A stretch of DNA of 64,000 bases from Aricia agestis (taxonomy: Eukaryota > Arthropoda > Insecta > Lepidoptera > Lycaenidae): NCBI RefSeq assembly GCF_905147365.1, contig NC_056422.1:2172501-2236500 (forward strand), written 5' to 3'. The position numbers and the translations under genes were made by a program. A model generated the notes under the pieces. It did not search any database, was not told where the DNA came from, and worked only from the letters and a program-made list of their open reading frames with translations. Positions 10,440-20,976 of the stretch are shown one piece after another. Every line of letters begins with the position of its first letter. The first letter of the stretch is position 1.

Positions 10440-10988
10440 CCTATATAATATATAATATTATTATACGCACTACATGCCTGTGCGTGTACGACGTACGTAC
10501 CAACATATTACACGTATATAGAGTGTGTACGTATTACGTTTACAGAACAAATTGTACGAAATACACGCGTGTCACATTTGCGCAAATTACCTGCGTGTGC
10601 GTATACATATCGCACGTTCTTGTGCTTATAAAGAATACACGTACAGCGTATTTGGGCGTTGGGCGTGTACGTGCATGGCGCGTGTAGGTACGTCGCAGAC
10701 CTTGGTTAGTACAAATTGCACGTTATACGAGCGTGTGTATACTTCTATTTACGTGTGAGTGCGTATACAATATACATATTGCGCATTAATAGGCGTGCAC
10801 ATATAATACACGTACTATGTGGGCGTGTACGTACATGATGCGTGTGCGTGTACGTCGCAGACCTTATCGTGTACAAATTGCACGTAATACGTGCGTGATA
10901 ACATATTGTGCTTATTGATATATAATACACGTACGTGCGTACGTGGGCGTGTACGTACATGTTGCGAGTGCGTGTACGTCGTACGTAC
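10440..10988. repeat. Alternating purine/pyrimidine tract with degenerate exon-end repeats
   Basis: The tract is dominated by ACGT, GTGCGTGTACG and TACACG steps. It holds two or three diverged units at about 10660-10740, 10825-10905 and 10925-10988. Each contains GTGTACGTCGCAGA followed by a block resembling the reverse complement of the end of exon 7. Long alternating CG/CA/TA runs favour Z-DNA or unusual chromatin (general knowledge); function here is unknown. Confidence 0.7.
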
Positions 10989-11121
10989 CCGCTCGCAGAT
11001 CTTAGTGTGGACGCGCAGCTTGTCGGAGCGTGCAAACGAGCGTCCGCAGCCGCCGCACGTGAACGGTCGCTCGCCGGTGTGAGTGAGTTTATGTCGAGAC
11101 AGGTGGGAGGAGCGCTGAAAC
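10989..11121 (-). CDS. BTB zinc-finger/AT-hook gene, exon 7 (zinc fingers)
   Basis: The acceptor CTTCTCTTCAG ends at 11122, and the exon completes the AG|G arginine codon from exon 6. Residues 366-410 finish zinc finger 1 (F367, L373, H376, H380) and carry the linker HTGERPF and all of finger 2 (C388, C391, F395, L401, H404, C408). Spacing is the classic C-X2-C-X12-H-X3-H/C. Finger 2 ends in Cys, not His, i.e. a C2HC variant. Helix residues QRSSHLSR and ARSDKLRV would make the base contacts. The donor is CGG|GTACGT. Two fingers are enough for a 6-8 bp site, and BTB dimerisation could pair sites (family knowledge). Confidence 0.93.
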
Positions 11122-11555
11122 CTGAAGAGAAGGTTGCTGGTTAGTTTAGCTTTCTAACGAAGTCAAAAAGTCTGCGGCAATGAAACTTGTACAATAGATT
11201 GCTGGTTAATTTAAGTAAGTTAAGCGTTAATTTTTTACGTAGTTTAAGAGCCAGCAATCCTTAAACCTAAGGCTTCTTACAGACGAACGGCACTTGAGGA
11301 CGGCAGCCTAAGTCAACAGACATTTAGCTACTTCTATACACGTTTCTCCGAGTACAAATCTTGCAATCTACGAGGGCGCGGCGTCCTTAGTTATGTGAGT
11401 GACCATATCTATACACGCATACATGGCTCGCTCGTTACTGACTGCTCCGTCAGGTGCATCAGTGTGCGTAACATAACGAAAATGTCTATTTATTGACCCT
11501 GATTAACAACTACAAATAAAGGCTCCATATTTAAATGTAATGTGAGCAATAAAGT

Positions 11556-11610
11556 ATCGATCTATCTATCTCTCTATCTCTATCTATCTCTCTCTCTATA
11601 TATCTACGCG
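11556..11610. repeat. Microsatellite (CTAT/CT)n
   Basis: An imperfect run of CTAT and CTCT units lies within intron 6. Confidence 0.9.
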
Positions 11611-11655
11611 CGCTGGTAGATTGCAAGAACTATACTAGGTAATGGGTTTATATAC

Positions 11656-11683
11656 CTTAGTTCACAGACATCAAGCTACGTCT
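11656..11683 (-). repeat. Second echo of the exon 6 donor region
   Basis: On the minus strand it reads GATGTCTGTGAACTAAG followed by GTATA, identical to the last 17 bases of exon 6 plus the donor start. The bases before it (ACGTAGCTT) differ from the exon (ACGTCTGC). It could act as a decoy 5' splice site. Confidence 0.85.
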
Positions 11684-11759
11684 ATAGATCTCTTAAGACT
11701 CTATTATCGTCAATAGACATTTAACCGAGTACTAGGTAGACATATAGTTAATTACGGCA

Positions 11760-11949
11760 AGTTCGGACACATGGTAAGTCCGGATAATTCAAATTATCGC
11801 TTAATTAATTACAGTTACGGTACGGTACTAGTTTGCGGTTGCAGTGCAGTTTGGCGTATTTGCCCGTAGCGCCAGGCAAAAAAAAACACTGACTAATTTT
11901 GTGATAAGTTGAATTATCCGGACTTACCCTGTGTCCGAACTTATCCTGA
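11760..11949. mobile_element. MITE with AAGTTCGGACACA ends
   Basis: The left arm AAGTTCGGACACATGGTAAG (about 11759) and a right arm that is its near reverse complement (to 11945) continue inward to GTCCGGATAATTCAA. It separates the two intronic echoes of exon 6, explaining why they lie 390 bp apart while the first is 90 bp from the exon. Confidence 0.8.
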
Positions 11950-12045
11950 TTATTTCCTCCATCGTGGGTATCGCAGACACAATAGATTTTCAAGTGCTAT
12001 GCGGCAGCCGGCATCCGCTTGAGGATTGATAGGTTAACTTTATAC

Positions 12046-12074
12046 CTTAGTTCACAGATTTCAAGCTACGTCTC
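12046..12074 (-). repeat. First echo of the exon 6 donor region
   Basis: The minus strand reads ATCTGTGAACTAAG followed by GTATAA, starting 90 bp downstream of the true donor. The DNA between the true donor and this copy (CTACCTAGTAGGTACTCGGT) is also repeated beyond it near 11740, so the duplicated unit is exon end plus intron start. Confidence 0.85.
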
Positions 12075-12135
12075 TATATTATATCTTTATAAATGTCTAT
12101 AAAAATTTGACCGAGTACCTACTAGGTAGACATAC

Positions 12136-12253
12136 CTTAGTTCACAGACATCGCAGACGTGCGGCCTACCGTCGTTGTTCTCCTGCGCGCCGGAGTCGGA
12201 GATGGACCCGCTCGAGTCTGTCTCCTCGTCGTCTTCCATTTGCTTGCCTTTGT
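12136..12253 (-). CDS. BTB zinc-finger/AT-hook gene, exon 6 (acidic linker, start of finger 1)
   Basis: The acceptor AATTTCCAG ends at 12254. The exon encodes residues 327-366. An acidic serine-rich linker (QMEDDEETDSSGSISDSG) precedes GRPHVCDVCEL, the first Cys pair (C360, C363) of zinc finger 1. The finger is split by the intron after CTAAG, so the Phe, Leu and both His ligands come from exon 7. Correct joining of exons 6 and 7 is therefore needed for a working first finger. The donor is CTAAG|GTATGT. Downstream copies of this same exon end lie in the intron at 12046 and 11656. Confidence 0.9.
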
Positions 12254-12619
12254 CTGGAAATTGGTATACTGTTATAATTGGCTTTTGTAACCCCCAAAAC
12301 CCTCCCCCTGGCTACGCACGTGGATCTGTTATCTAATTTCGCTTAATCGCTATTGGTTGTAGAAACTAGTATTAGTTCCAAGTACTCCCACTACTGCTAT
12401 CAGCGCCAATATGGCGACTTCCCAACGTCATTTTTACGTCAGATTTAGTTCTTTTCCCCCGCATTAGGGACGCTGATTCCGCTTCAAATAGGCACAGAAA
12501 ATAGCTGTCATTTCAAAGGGTATCATAGGTCCAGCGTACTTGTATAATGAAGGTCAGTGATAAGGACGTACTGCATATTCTCAGTTTTTTTAAGATTGCG
12601 CAAACAGAATAATATATAC
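12254..12619 (-). other. Intron 5 (0.37 kb)
   Basis: It runs from donor GACG|GTATAT to acceptor TTCCAG. It has unique-looking sequence and no mobile element recognised. Confidence 0.8.
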
Positions 12620-12745
12620 CGTCAGAATCATCATCATGGTTGGCGGGTGTGGGGGCAGAGTTGGCTGGTTTCTGTAGCACAGCCAGCTGCACCACCTTGA
12701 TACCGCCCGGCTTTTGCTCCTCACCCTTCTGCTCGCCTGATGCGC
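12620..12745 (-). CDS. BTB zinc-finger/AT-hook gene, exon 5 (linker)
   Basis: The acceptor CATCATCAG ends at 12746; a second in-frame acceptor (GCGCATCAG) ends at 12737, nine bases on. It encodes residues 285-327: GASGEQKGEEQKPGG, a hydrophobic patch IKVVQLAVLQKP, a proline/alanine stretch and an acidic end NHDDDSD. The donor is GACG|GTATAT. There is no recognised domain; it is a low-complexity linker between the basic part and the zinc fingers. The use of either acceptor would add or drop three residues (Gly/Ala/Ser). Confidence 0.85.
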
Positions 12746-15700
12746 CTGATGATGAAGAGCATATTAAATAAATTGTAGAATTTAAAAAATCAGCCTCAAA
12801 ACACAAATAACATATAGTCTGACATAAAAGTGAAGAAATTAAAAAGTGGCAACATTGTAGTGCCATCCCTTTTAAAAATGTCCCAAAGAATTAAAGAGTT
12901 TAGCCTTTTTGATCGCCTGAAACAAGAGGTTATCAAGTCAATGACTGTATTTTTTTGTATGTTCGCACATAACTTTTCTCTGAGCAGGCCGATTTTGATT
13001 CATCTTTCTGTATTTTAAGGATATATTTCACATGTGGTCCCATTGTCACCAAATTATAGACTTGCAGATAGGATCCATGAGTGTTGAAAGAGCTCTTTTT
13101 AAGGGACACATACCAACCTAACACTCTTAATCGGTCAGTGTTGTAAATACATTCTTAAAGGACTGCTACATACTTAAAGTTCAGATCATAATATATCTGC
13201 TGTTTTTGTTAAGAAGAACTATTATGGTCTGAACCCTTGACACCCCTACTGTCCCCTACTTACATATTTTCGCTGGCTGCCAAGTGTTAGCTATGCGAAA
13301 GATCTATCATTAAAGATACAGTGATTCTCACAACATCTAGCTTAACAAGTCTAAACACATAGGACAAAATACATGCCTCAGAATACATAAGAACTAACAG
13401 TAAGCTGGAAATTCTAAAGGCTAAATAACAAAACATCTAACATTGGTTTTGATTGGTCGACAGATACCTAAATACTTAGCTAGCACACTGGGGGCGTGGT
13501 CTTACAAGTGTATGTTATTACTATTGTATAATAAATGTTAATTACTTAGCAAAAAGTACAGTACGCCAAATGTTAGATGTCATAGAAAAATCTTTACCAA
13601 AACAAAGTAGAGAACAGTAAATAAGCAATAAATGTCTAAAGATAAGATCTAACGCCGAATTCACTTTCAAACATAAAACGACATCGGAAGCCAAATAATA
13701 AAATTATGCAAAAACGTTTCGCGATTACCATATTTATCTTAAACGAGTAAGTTTAATTAAAGTGAGAATGATATATGCGGTCACATGTTTATTTTATTAC
13801 GAACATATATTATTTAAATAAGCAACAAATTGTTTATAGAATTAATTAACAAGTACCACTGTAATCGTTCATGGTGGATATTTATTCGTTGAGGCGTGAC
13901 TGTTTTATCTATGGATCTATTTTACTAAAGCTATGTATTATGTAAATTATACCAAATAACTTATTTGAAATGTTTGGTGAAACAAGATTTTTGTGCTTTG
14001 TCAAATGTAAGGAAGTCTTTTAACGTTGTTAAGCCAACTCGAGATTCAATTGTGGTCGACATTTGCCCAAAATTCACATATTTAAAAAAAAAATTAATAA
14101 ATACATTTTTTATGCACTTCTTATGCATTTTTAAATAAACATAAACTTTATTTTTACGGAATTACGCGTTCTTACCAAGCAACCATCAAGCATACCCACA
14201 GGCCACATTCACTTAAATTGTTTTCTCATTTTTTATTCAGTGTATTAATATAATATCAACAATGATCTATAAATAAAGATTTTGAACATTAGGGGAATAA
14301 GGAAAATTACACTGCACATTGAAATTTTAATTAAAATTTTAATGAATGTCTCAAAAGTCATGTGCAATCTACAAAAAATATTGAATATAACGTATTTAAA
14401 TAATATTTGGTACCGGTTTTAAGTTAATAAGGATCAAAATTTCATACATATTTATGATCTTTTAGAATTATATTTTTTCTTTATTATTGAAGGTAAATAA
14501 ATAAGAATTAGCATGATATTCTGACCTAAAGCCGACCAAAACCCAAAAATATTGGGACCATTTACTATATTGTTTATTAGCCATAAAAATGTGTGTGTAT
14601 AATTCAAACCTAATTGACTTTCATGATACCTTATTTTTATTTCTCTTAAAACATGTTTAAGTATATTGAAGAAATATATTTTTTATAATTTTATACAGCG
14701 TTACATTTCTCAAGCAATAATTAAAATAAAATATATGAAATATGAATAAATTGTAATGACGTAATCCATAAACAAAGCGAGTGAAGGAGCAAAAGTGCAT
14801 AAAATTATTGTAACCGAGTCCATTAAATCATTATACATTACTACAATCATACATTAAAAAGTTAATTACTTAAAAGCTTGTATAATTTAAATTACATTTC
14901 AAATTACTTATTAAGGATATAACTCTGTGCTAATGATGGCTTTTAAAGAGTATTAGGCTGTATCCGAAATTCAGGACGTCGGAATAAAATTACAATGACA
15001 ATAGAATACAATACTCAAGGATGGAATTTTCGAATTAGATTTTTAATTTTTATTGTATTAGAGTTTTAATTCTCAGTGTAGAATTTTAATTTTTCCATGC
15101 TGTAAGACGTATAAAATTCGATTCCTAGTAAAGTTGTCGTTTCTTAGTTTGATAAAAAATAACGACTTCTTCATTATTTATCAAACGAAATATGTAATTA
15201 TTTTAAGGAATGAAAAAAAATATTGAAATAATCTCAAGAAAATCTACCTTTCACCCGTAGAGTGACTCCTGCAGCTTTAACAAGAGGGTAATGTGGAGCA
15301 AAATATTATGAGTAAGACTAAAACTAGCCTAAACTAGATCCTAGAATGCATTCGGTCGAATCTACCAACTAACTTTATAGTAATTTTAATTTCATCGTCT
15401 ATAAATATAAATTTCTAAGTTTAGACGTCTATAAATATAATTACCTGTCAAAAACTCATTTTCCATATAAAACCACGATTGACAATATCTGACACTTCAT
15501 TGTCAATCGCGGTTTATATGGAAAATGACAAGTTTTTGACAGGGAGTCAATGACCGCTAGCGACAAGTTAGCCCGAGTGGAGTATAGTAACGTCTAAACT
15601 TAGAAAGAACTTTATTTTTCTTACGGTCCACTTGTGGCAGTCTGAGCGAACTTTAGTAGTTAGAACCATAAAGTTAATATACCTAGCGAAATAGAGAAAC

Positions 15701-16216
15701 AAAGGCCTGAGCAAAAGAGATGTCACTATCAGTAACACTGCGTGGTAAAAAGAGACGTGTGATACATGACAGCAGCACTCTTTATTTGACGTCCAGTCGG
15801 CACTTGCCGCACGTTGACAATTTAATCTCATAGAAATCATGTTCAATCATGCTTCAATGAGACCACCTTGATGCTTGTGTAAGTGTATACGTACACAATA
15901 TATTTTTGCACACAGATGAAACCAATTTCCGTTTCGTTTGACAGCTCGAGATTGTTTCTCTATTCCGCTAGGTATATTAACTTTATGAGTTAGAACTAGA
16001 AGGTTGGTCGCCTTGTCTCTTTCACACACGTACGAAAAAATTGCTACCCCAGTGTCTCCACCGGACAGAGAAAGTAAACAACGTAGACAAGACGTAATAT
16101 TCCTTTTTCAAAAGAAGCTTCTTCGCTTACCCGATTGTTAATCAAAATGTTCTTTTCTGTCATAAACAGAAAGAGATAACATGATGTTCAATCCAACTTT
16201 ACGAGACTTAACATAC
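12746..16216 (-). other. Intron 4 (3.5 kb)
   Basis: It runs from donor CCAG|GTATGT to acceptor CATCATCAG. It contains a foldback copy at 15446-15590 and an arm of the same family at about 12818-12870. From 12900 to 15400 I see AT-rich DNA without a recognisable gene or repeat boundary. Confidence 0.7.
15410..15606. mobile_element. Foldback element copy inside AAGTTTAGACGTC ends
   Basis: The inner palindrome (TTTTCCATATAAAACCACGA and its complement, about 15465-15530) is the same family as 1595-1915. It is bracketed by TAAGTTTAGACGTCT (15417) and the reverse complement ACGTCTAAACTTA (15590), which may be the true termini or a second element. Confidence 0.65.
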
Positions 16217-16378
16217 CTGGTGACGTGGCTTTCGGCGCGTCCGTGGTGTCCTTCTCGTCTTGGAAACGCACGGTCATGGTCTTCTTCTTGGCGCGGAGCT
16301 TGTCATCATCAGGCGACATGATGGAGACGCGCTTCTTCGGCTTGTCTTCTTCATCGCGCTTCTCTGGTGTTGGTGTCG
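16217..16378 (-). CDS. BTB zinc-finger/AT-hook gene, exon 4 (basic region)
   Basis: The acceptor CTCTTTGCAG ends at 16379; G|CG makes the joining alanine codon. It encodes residues 231-285: TPTPEKRDEEDKPKKRVS, SPDDDKLRAKKKTMTVRF and DEKDTTDAPKATSP. The KPKKR and RAKKK runs look like nuclear localisation signals. The SP and TSP sites could be proline-directed phosphorylation targets (inference). The donor is CCAG|GTATGT. It lies only 283 bp from exon 3. Confidence 0.9.
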
Positions 16379-16661
16379 CTGCAAAGAGGAGCAAAACTGT
16401 CAAGGACACTAGGACACTTTATAAGATGGCGGCGCCAATTACCGTCCCATGCGAAATGATACTTGGATTTTTTGACGATTTGATAATAGGCATAGTTGTT
16501 AAGCATGTTAGTGAAGTGACATTTTACAACGTGGCGGTTCTGGTTCTTATTTTTGCCACGCGTCAAAGATCCTTGTACCAATGTGGTATGTTACATGAAC
16601 CGCCTACGTCCATGTGTCAGCGAAGTTACGCACAAAAATATTCTGTAGCATAGGCACTTAC
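16379..16661 (-). other. Intron 3 (0.28 kb)
   Basis: Short intron from donor GACG|GTAAGT to acceptor CTCTTTGCAG. No repeat recognised. Confidence 0.85.
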
Positions 16662-16854
16662 CGTCAACTTCCATCTGTATGGCAGCCGCAGCAGCAACAC
16701 TGCGGTCCTGTCTCGCGTGGCGCGCCTCCTCCATCTCGCGCGCGGCGGCGGCCAGGATGTTGTTGACGGCGGTCTGCGTGGTGGGTGGGACGTCCTCGCG
16801 TCGCCGCCGCCGCACCTCCTCCGCCCGCATCATGGACTGCTGATACATGTGGAT
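16662..16854 (-). CDS. BTB zinc-finger/AT-hook gene, exon 3 (Arg/Ala-rich helix)
   Basis: The acceptor CTCTTTTCAG ends at 16855 and phase 0 matches exon 2 across a 44-kb intron. It encodes residues 167-231: IHMYQQSMMRAEEVRRRRRED, PPTTQTAVNNILAAAAREMEEARHARQDRS and VAAAAAIQMEVD. Charged heptad-like spacing and alanine runs suggest a long helix or short coiled coil following the BTB domain. The arginine run could add nuclear targeting. The donor is GACG|GTAAGT, near consensus. The GC content is far higher than the flanking intron. Confidence 0.9.
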
Positions 16855-16899
16855 CTGAAAAGAGAGTGACATTAAAGGTCTACTCTAAACCCTCCTACT

Positions 16900-19342
16900 T
16901 TGGGGAAAAGCTGAGATAAAAAACTTGAGAAGTGACAAGGGACACCCGGATGGAACGAAGTTATGCTAGCGAAAACGGATATTCTACTAAGCTACAATAT
17001 GCTAACTTGCGGTGGTGACTCTTAACTCTAGCTTTGGTTAATGGAAGACCTTATTTAAATGTTTTTTTAAGAAATTGAACTATTTTCTTCAGAAACTGCT
17101 ACAAAACTGTACATTTTAAAGTCAAAAGCTCAAAAATACAAATAATCTAACATACTATTTAAAACTTTAGTTTACAGTAAGTATATTTACTTTTTTCACT
17201 ATATTAATCCTAATTCCTAGAACTAGTATATTTTTGGCACAAAACATATTATTTTCAATAATAAAAGCGCTTAAACGTGGGGCCGTGTTTTTGCTATGTA
17301 ATGGGATATATTTAGAATTTTTTGTTTAATATTTTTTGGTTGACCGTCTTTGACGTCAGCGGTGTTGTGTGTGTGTGTGTGTGTGTGGCCAGTTGCCACG
17401 AGGAAAAATAAATAATAATTGCTGATTAGATCCAACATTTGAAAGTTATATAATATGTAATTTGTTCGTTTTAATTAATAATAGTGAAAGAATGTAGCAG
17501 ACAGGTACTCGAAATAAAATTTTAGATACCTATTATTTTTATAAAATGAAAGTCATTGTTAATGGTATATCTCAAAGAGAACTTTATCGAAGGTCCTAAT
17601 GGTTTAGGTTGTATGAGATGTACATTACTGTAAAAACGAAAATTGGTTTGAACGAGATCTAGCAAGTAGTTTTTTTATACGTCACAAATGGTAAACCTTA
17701 ATTTAACTTTCATTAAATCAACAGAAGGTTTAGAAAGATTACAGAAGTTTAATAGTTCCAAGCGATTATGTTCTAAAAATTTTTAGTTCAAAATTATTGA
17801 CCTAAAAAAAATTTAAACGTCCAGTATGTAGTTAATGAAATTGACGATCTATTGACGTATGTATCAAATAACCGTAATTTATAAATACTAGGGAGATACT
17901 GAATGTATGCTTGAATTTAAATAAATTGGTATTACTTTGGAAGCTGATATTATCATGAGTATAAAAAACAAAAATGGGAAATTAATAACTATGAAAGGAA
18001 CGTTCATATAATGAAGATTATTGCTGTATTTTTATTAGAATTTTGTAGCTTTCAAATTATGAGTTAATAAGGCTCTAAAAACGGTAAATTACGGCATCTC
18101 CGTAGGGGGAGCGTCTTAAATCTTAATACGTATTTTCTTTTGTCGCATGATACACAAATTCTCAACAGCGTCCAAATATGTCTCTAGATTTGATACTAGT
18201 CGCCCGACAATTATTTCTAAAATCCAACAAAATGCCGTACTAACAATAAGCGCACATTTACAACTTAATTTTTAGGAAAGAGAAAGTTTGCAGTCGCTAT
18301 ACTGAAAGCTCTTTATTGATTTAGAGTATTTTAGAGCGTATGTATGATGAAGGAGGGAAAAGTATATATCGATAAACATTATATTGTGATTATACCTTGC
18401 AAGGTAAATAAAATGGATGCCTTTACAATGAGAGACATAAACGAGAGATGCATTTGCCTCAAGCTTACTACTTTTTGTGCTTTCTAAACCTGTATTTTAC
18501 GCCACTGTCAAGTAACTACAGTAACAAGAATTCTACTTTTTTAGGTAGGCTTTATCGTTAAATTTAAGTTTCCATTCCTGTTTATTGGTCCGGGTTTAAA
18601 AATATCGATCTTCGATTTAAAAAAAAAAACTTATGGTAGGGAGGGGCCAGAAGCTGGCAATTAAAGTATAGCCGAAGATCCATGCTTTAAATGAATGTGA
18701 TGATAAAACGAATGATGATCGGCTAAAAAAACTTTTGCCTTCATAATAGTAGTGTGACTCAAAACGATTAAATTGAAAACTTAATTGGTTTCGTTTTTAA
18801 AAAGTGGTCACAAGCAGTTTAATTTGGACTATAGATTAGCTCGACCTACACTTATCGCTAAATCTTGGGGGTAGTTTATTAAAGGCTTAATCTAGATTTT
18901 TATATCAATGGCAATTTTATTTTTCAGTTTCAATTCTCGGAAAGAGTCTAATCAGAGCTTGTAAGGCGTATGTAAATTGGTAATTAAAAAAAAAGCCGAC
19001 AAACGAGCTTAGACTATAAAATATTTAAATATGTTCTATTTTTAGTGATGTTAAAAATATTCAGTTCAAACAAACACGTGTATACTGTATAGGGCAGACG
19101 TTATAGTAAATAATACAACGGTATTTAACTACATAATGAAAGTACTCGAGTGTGACCGTAGACTAGGAGAACAGTAGGATAGGCCGGTTGACCACAAGGC
19201 CAGTCTTAAAGACAGTTTATCTATTTAGTAGCGCTTTGAATTAGCTAATTTGAAATAACTAGTCAGCGTAATAAACGTAAACTTCAGTCAATGAACCTCA
19301 AAAACCGGGCGACGACGTGTAAATTAAGCTAAAAGATTGATA
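16900..19342. other. Intron stretch without recognised feature
   Basis: AT-rich DNA with a (TG)n run at 17365-17390 and an (A)n tract at 18617. I find no gene and no clear element ends. Confidence 0.6.
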
Positions 19343-19647
19343 ATAGACCGGGAGATGGTGACACAAAATTCATGGTCATTTGTACCAGTATTGCATTTAA
19401 ATTTTTGGAAAGTTTTTGACAGAATGTGACCGTTATTATTTTCCCCATACTTCTAGTAGGGGGAAAAGTGCTGCCATACTCGAAATACTTATTTATTTGA
19501 CACGTTTTGAAAATACGACTATTAAATAGTAAAATCTTTTTTTATAACCATCATTTTCCTTTTTGCCTTTACGTAATTAGACTCCTGAAGATCCGCCATA
19601 CTGGTTCAAATGACAAAGAATTTTTTGTCACCATCTCCCGGTCTATA
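19343..19647. mobile_element. MITE with ATAGACCGGGAGATGGTGAC ends
   Basis: The left end at 19343 is mirrored by GTCACCATCTCCCGGTCTAT ending at 19646. Both arms continue with ACAAA / TTTTTTGT. Length is about 305 bp with no ORF. A diverged right arm may be present near 21415-21470 (TTCTTTGTCACC...CGACTATA). Confidence 0.75.
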
Positions 19648-19825
19648 ACGTGTTTTTTATTTTAATTGTAATATGCATAAAATTCAAAAAATCAATTACT
19701 CGATATTCCTAATTCTTATAGAAAAACTTCTACCTTGAGTCTTATAAAAATACTAACGAGATAAATATAGCAACAAATCAAAATTAAAGATAGCTCAAAA
19801 GCATGTCCACATAAAACACATACGT

Positions 19826-20141
19826 GGGAGAGCCATGCTTCGGCACGAATGGGCCGGCTCGACCGGATAAATACCACGTTCTCACAGAAAACCGGCGTGA
19901 AACAGCGCTTGCGCTGTGTTTCGCCGAGTGAGTGAGTTTACCGGAGGCCCAATCCCCTAACCCCTAACCTATTCCCTTCCCTTCCCTTCCCTACACTCCC
20001 CTATTACCCTATTCCCTCTTAAAAGGTCGGCAACGCACTTGCAGCTCTTCTGATGCTGCGAGTGTCCATGGGCGATGGAAGTTCCTTTCCATAAGGTGGC
20101 CCGTTTGCTCGTTTGCCCCCTTATTTCATAAAAAAAAAAAT
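19826..20141 (+). mobile_element. SINE with LINE-derived tail, copy 1
   Basis: The head runs GAGAGCCATGCTTCGGCACG to GTTTCGCCGAGTGAGTGAG. A CCCTTCC/CCCTA-rich middle follows, then a tail that equals the end of a LINE (CTTCTGATGCTGCGAGTGTC through CCCTTATTTCAT) and a poly-A. Other copies are at 39716-40036 (+), 34553-34795 (-), 36094-36336 (-), a partial at 45836-45965 (-), and a decayed head at about 22125-22230. Confidence 0.82.
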
Positions 20142-20366
20142 GTTCGGAATAAATGTATTTAAATACTGTTTCTATTTCCCTGTGGCATAATTTTTACTTT
20201 TTGCTCCAGTGCTTGAAGCAGCTGCCTCGGCCGTCTGAAGAAATTAACTTTTCCCTATTGTGTGAATGTGAACAAAAAACTGTTTGTGATAACACCATAA
20301 AATGTATTTTGTGCGTGCATGTACTGTGGCACTGTTTGGAACTTAATCATTGTTAAAACTTTTATA

Positions 20367-20807
20367 CAAAGTGCAACAAAATAAAGTTACAATATTTTAG
20401 GGTTGGTGTGTGTCCTTTATACATATACTTAAGTAGCTGCGCCGAAATAGCAATTTTGTGATTTGTGTGGGCAAGCGCCTGAGCGTCATAATTTTTCCCA
20501 CACAAAAGTAAAAAAAAAGTTGCTCTTTCATCGCTGCTACTTTCACAGCGAACTCTATAATGTTTCTTTAGGGTTGTTATGTGTCCCTTTAAATACAGTT
20601 CACTGTGAAAGTAGCAACGTCGAAAGAGCAATTTTGTGATTTGTATGGGCAAGCGCCCGAGCGTCATAATTTTTCACATACAAAACAAAAAAAAGTTGCT
20701 CCTTCATCGCTGCTACTTTCATAAGTTTCATAGCGAACTCTATAATGTAGGGAACCCATACACACCCAACAACATAAAGTATTATTACTTCGTTTTGGTA
20801 CACGCTG
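20367..20807. mobile_element. Foldback MITE, CAGGGTGTAACAAAAA family, double-hairpin copy
   Basis: Two successive palindromes (about 20390-20565 and 20565-20760) share CGCCGAAATAGCAATTTTG-like arms and lie between one set of termini. The arrangement looks like an internal duplication of the hairpin in this family. Confidence 0.75.
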
Positions 20808-20877
20808 TATAAAAGTAATAACTTGCAGGAATATAATAATATTATTATCATTTTTTTCCTATTTACCCTAATAATTC

Positions 20878-20976
20878 AGGAGTTTATCTACTCAACAGGG
20901 TTTTTGATTGGTTAATGTTTTGACGTTGGCCTATGAAAAACGTTAGTGAATAGATAAACTTCTGTCAAGTCGAAGC
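20878..20976. repeat. Short inverted-repeat element
   Basis: AGGAGTTTATCTACTCA near 20878 and TGAATAGATAAACTTCT near 20949 are inverted copies around an unrelated 55-bp centre. Confidence 0.5.

Larger units (their letters stand above)
8918..10988 (-). other. Intron 7 (2.1 kb)
   Basis: It runs from donor CGG|GTACGT to acceptor TTTGCAG. It contains a hAT-like MITE (9066-9382), an inverted-repeat element (10083-10395), and a long tract of alternating purine/pyrimidine with degenerate copies of the exon 7 end (10440-10988). Confidence 0.75.
11122..12135 (-). other. Intron 6 (1.0 kb), with copies of the exon 6 end
   Basis: It runs from donor CTAAG|GTATGT to acceptor CTTCTCTTCAG. It contains two further copies of the exon 6 donor region (12046-12074 and 11656-11683), a MITE between them (11760-11949), a (TATC)n tract at 11556-11610 and a fragment at 11270-11292 related to the inverted repeat at 96-157. 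Confidence 0.8.

Noticed and set aside
16225..16653. Plus-strand frame of 142 codons
   Set aside because: Antisense of exon 4 and intron 3 of the BTB gene.
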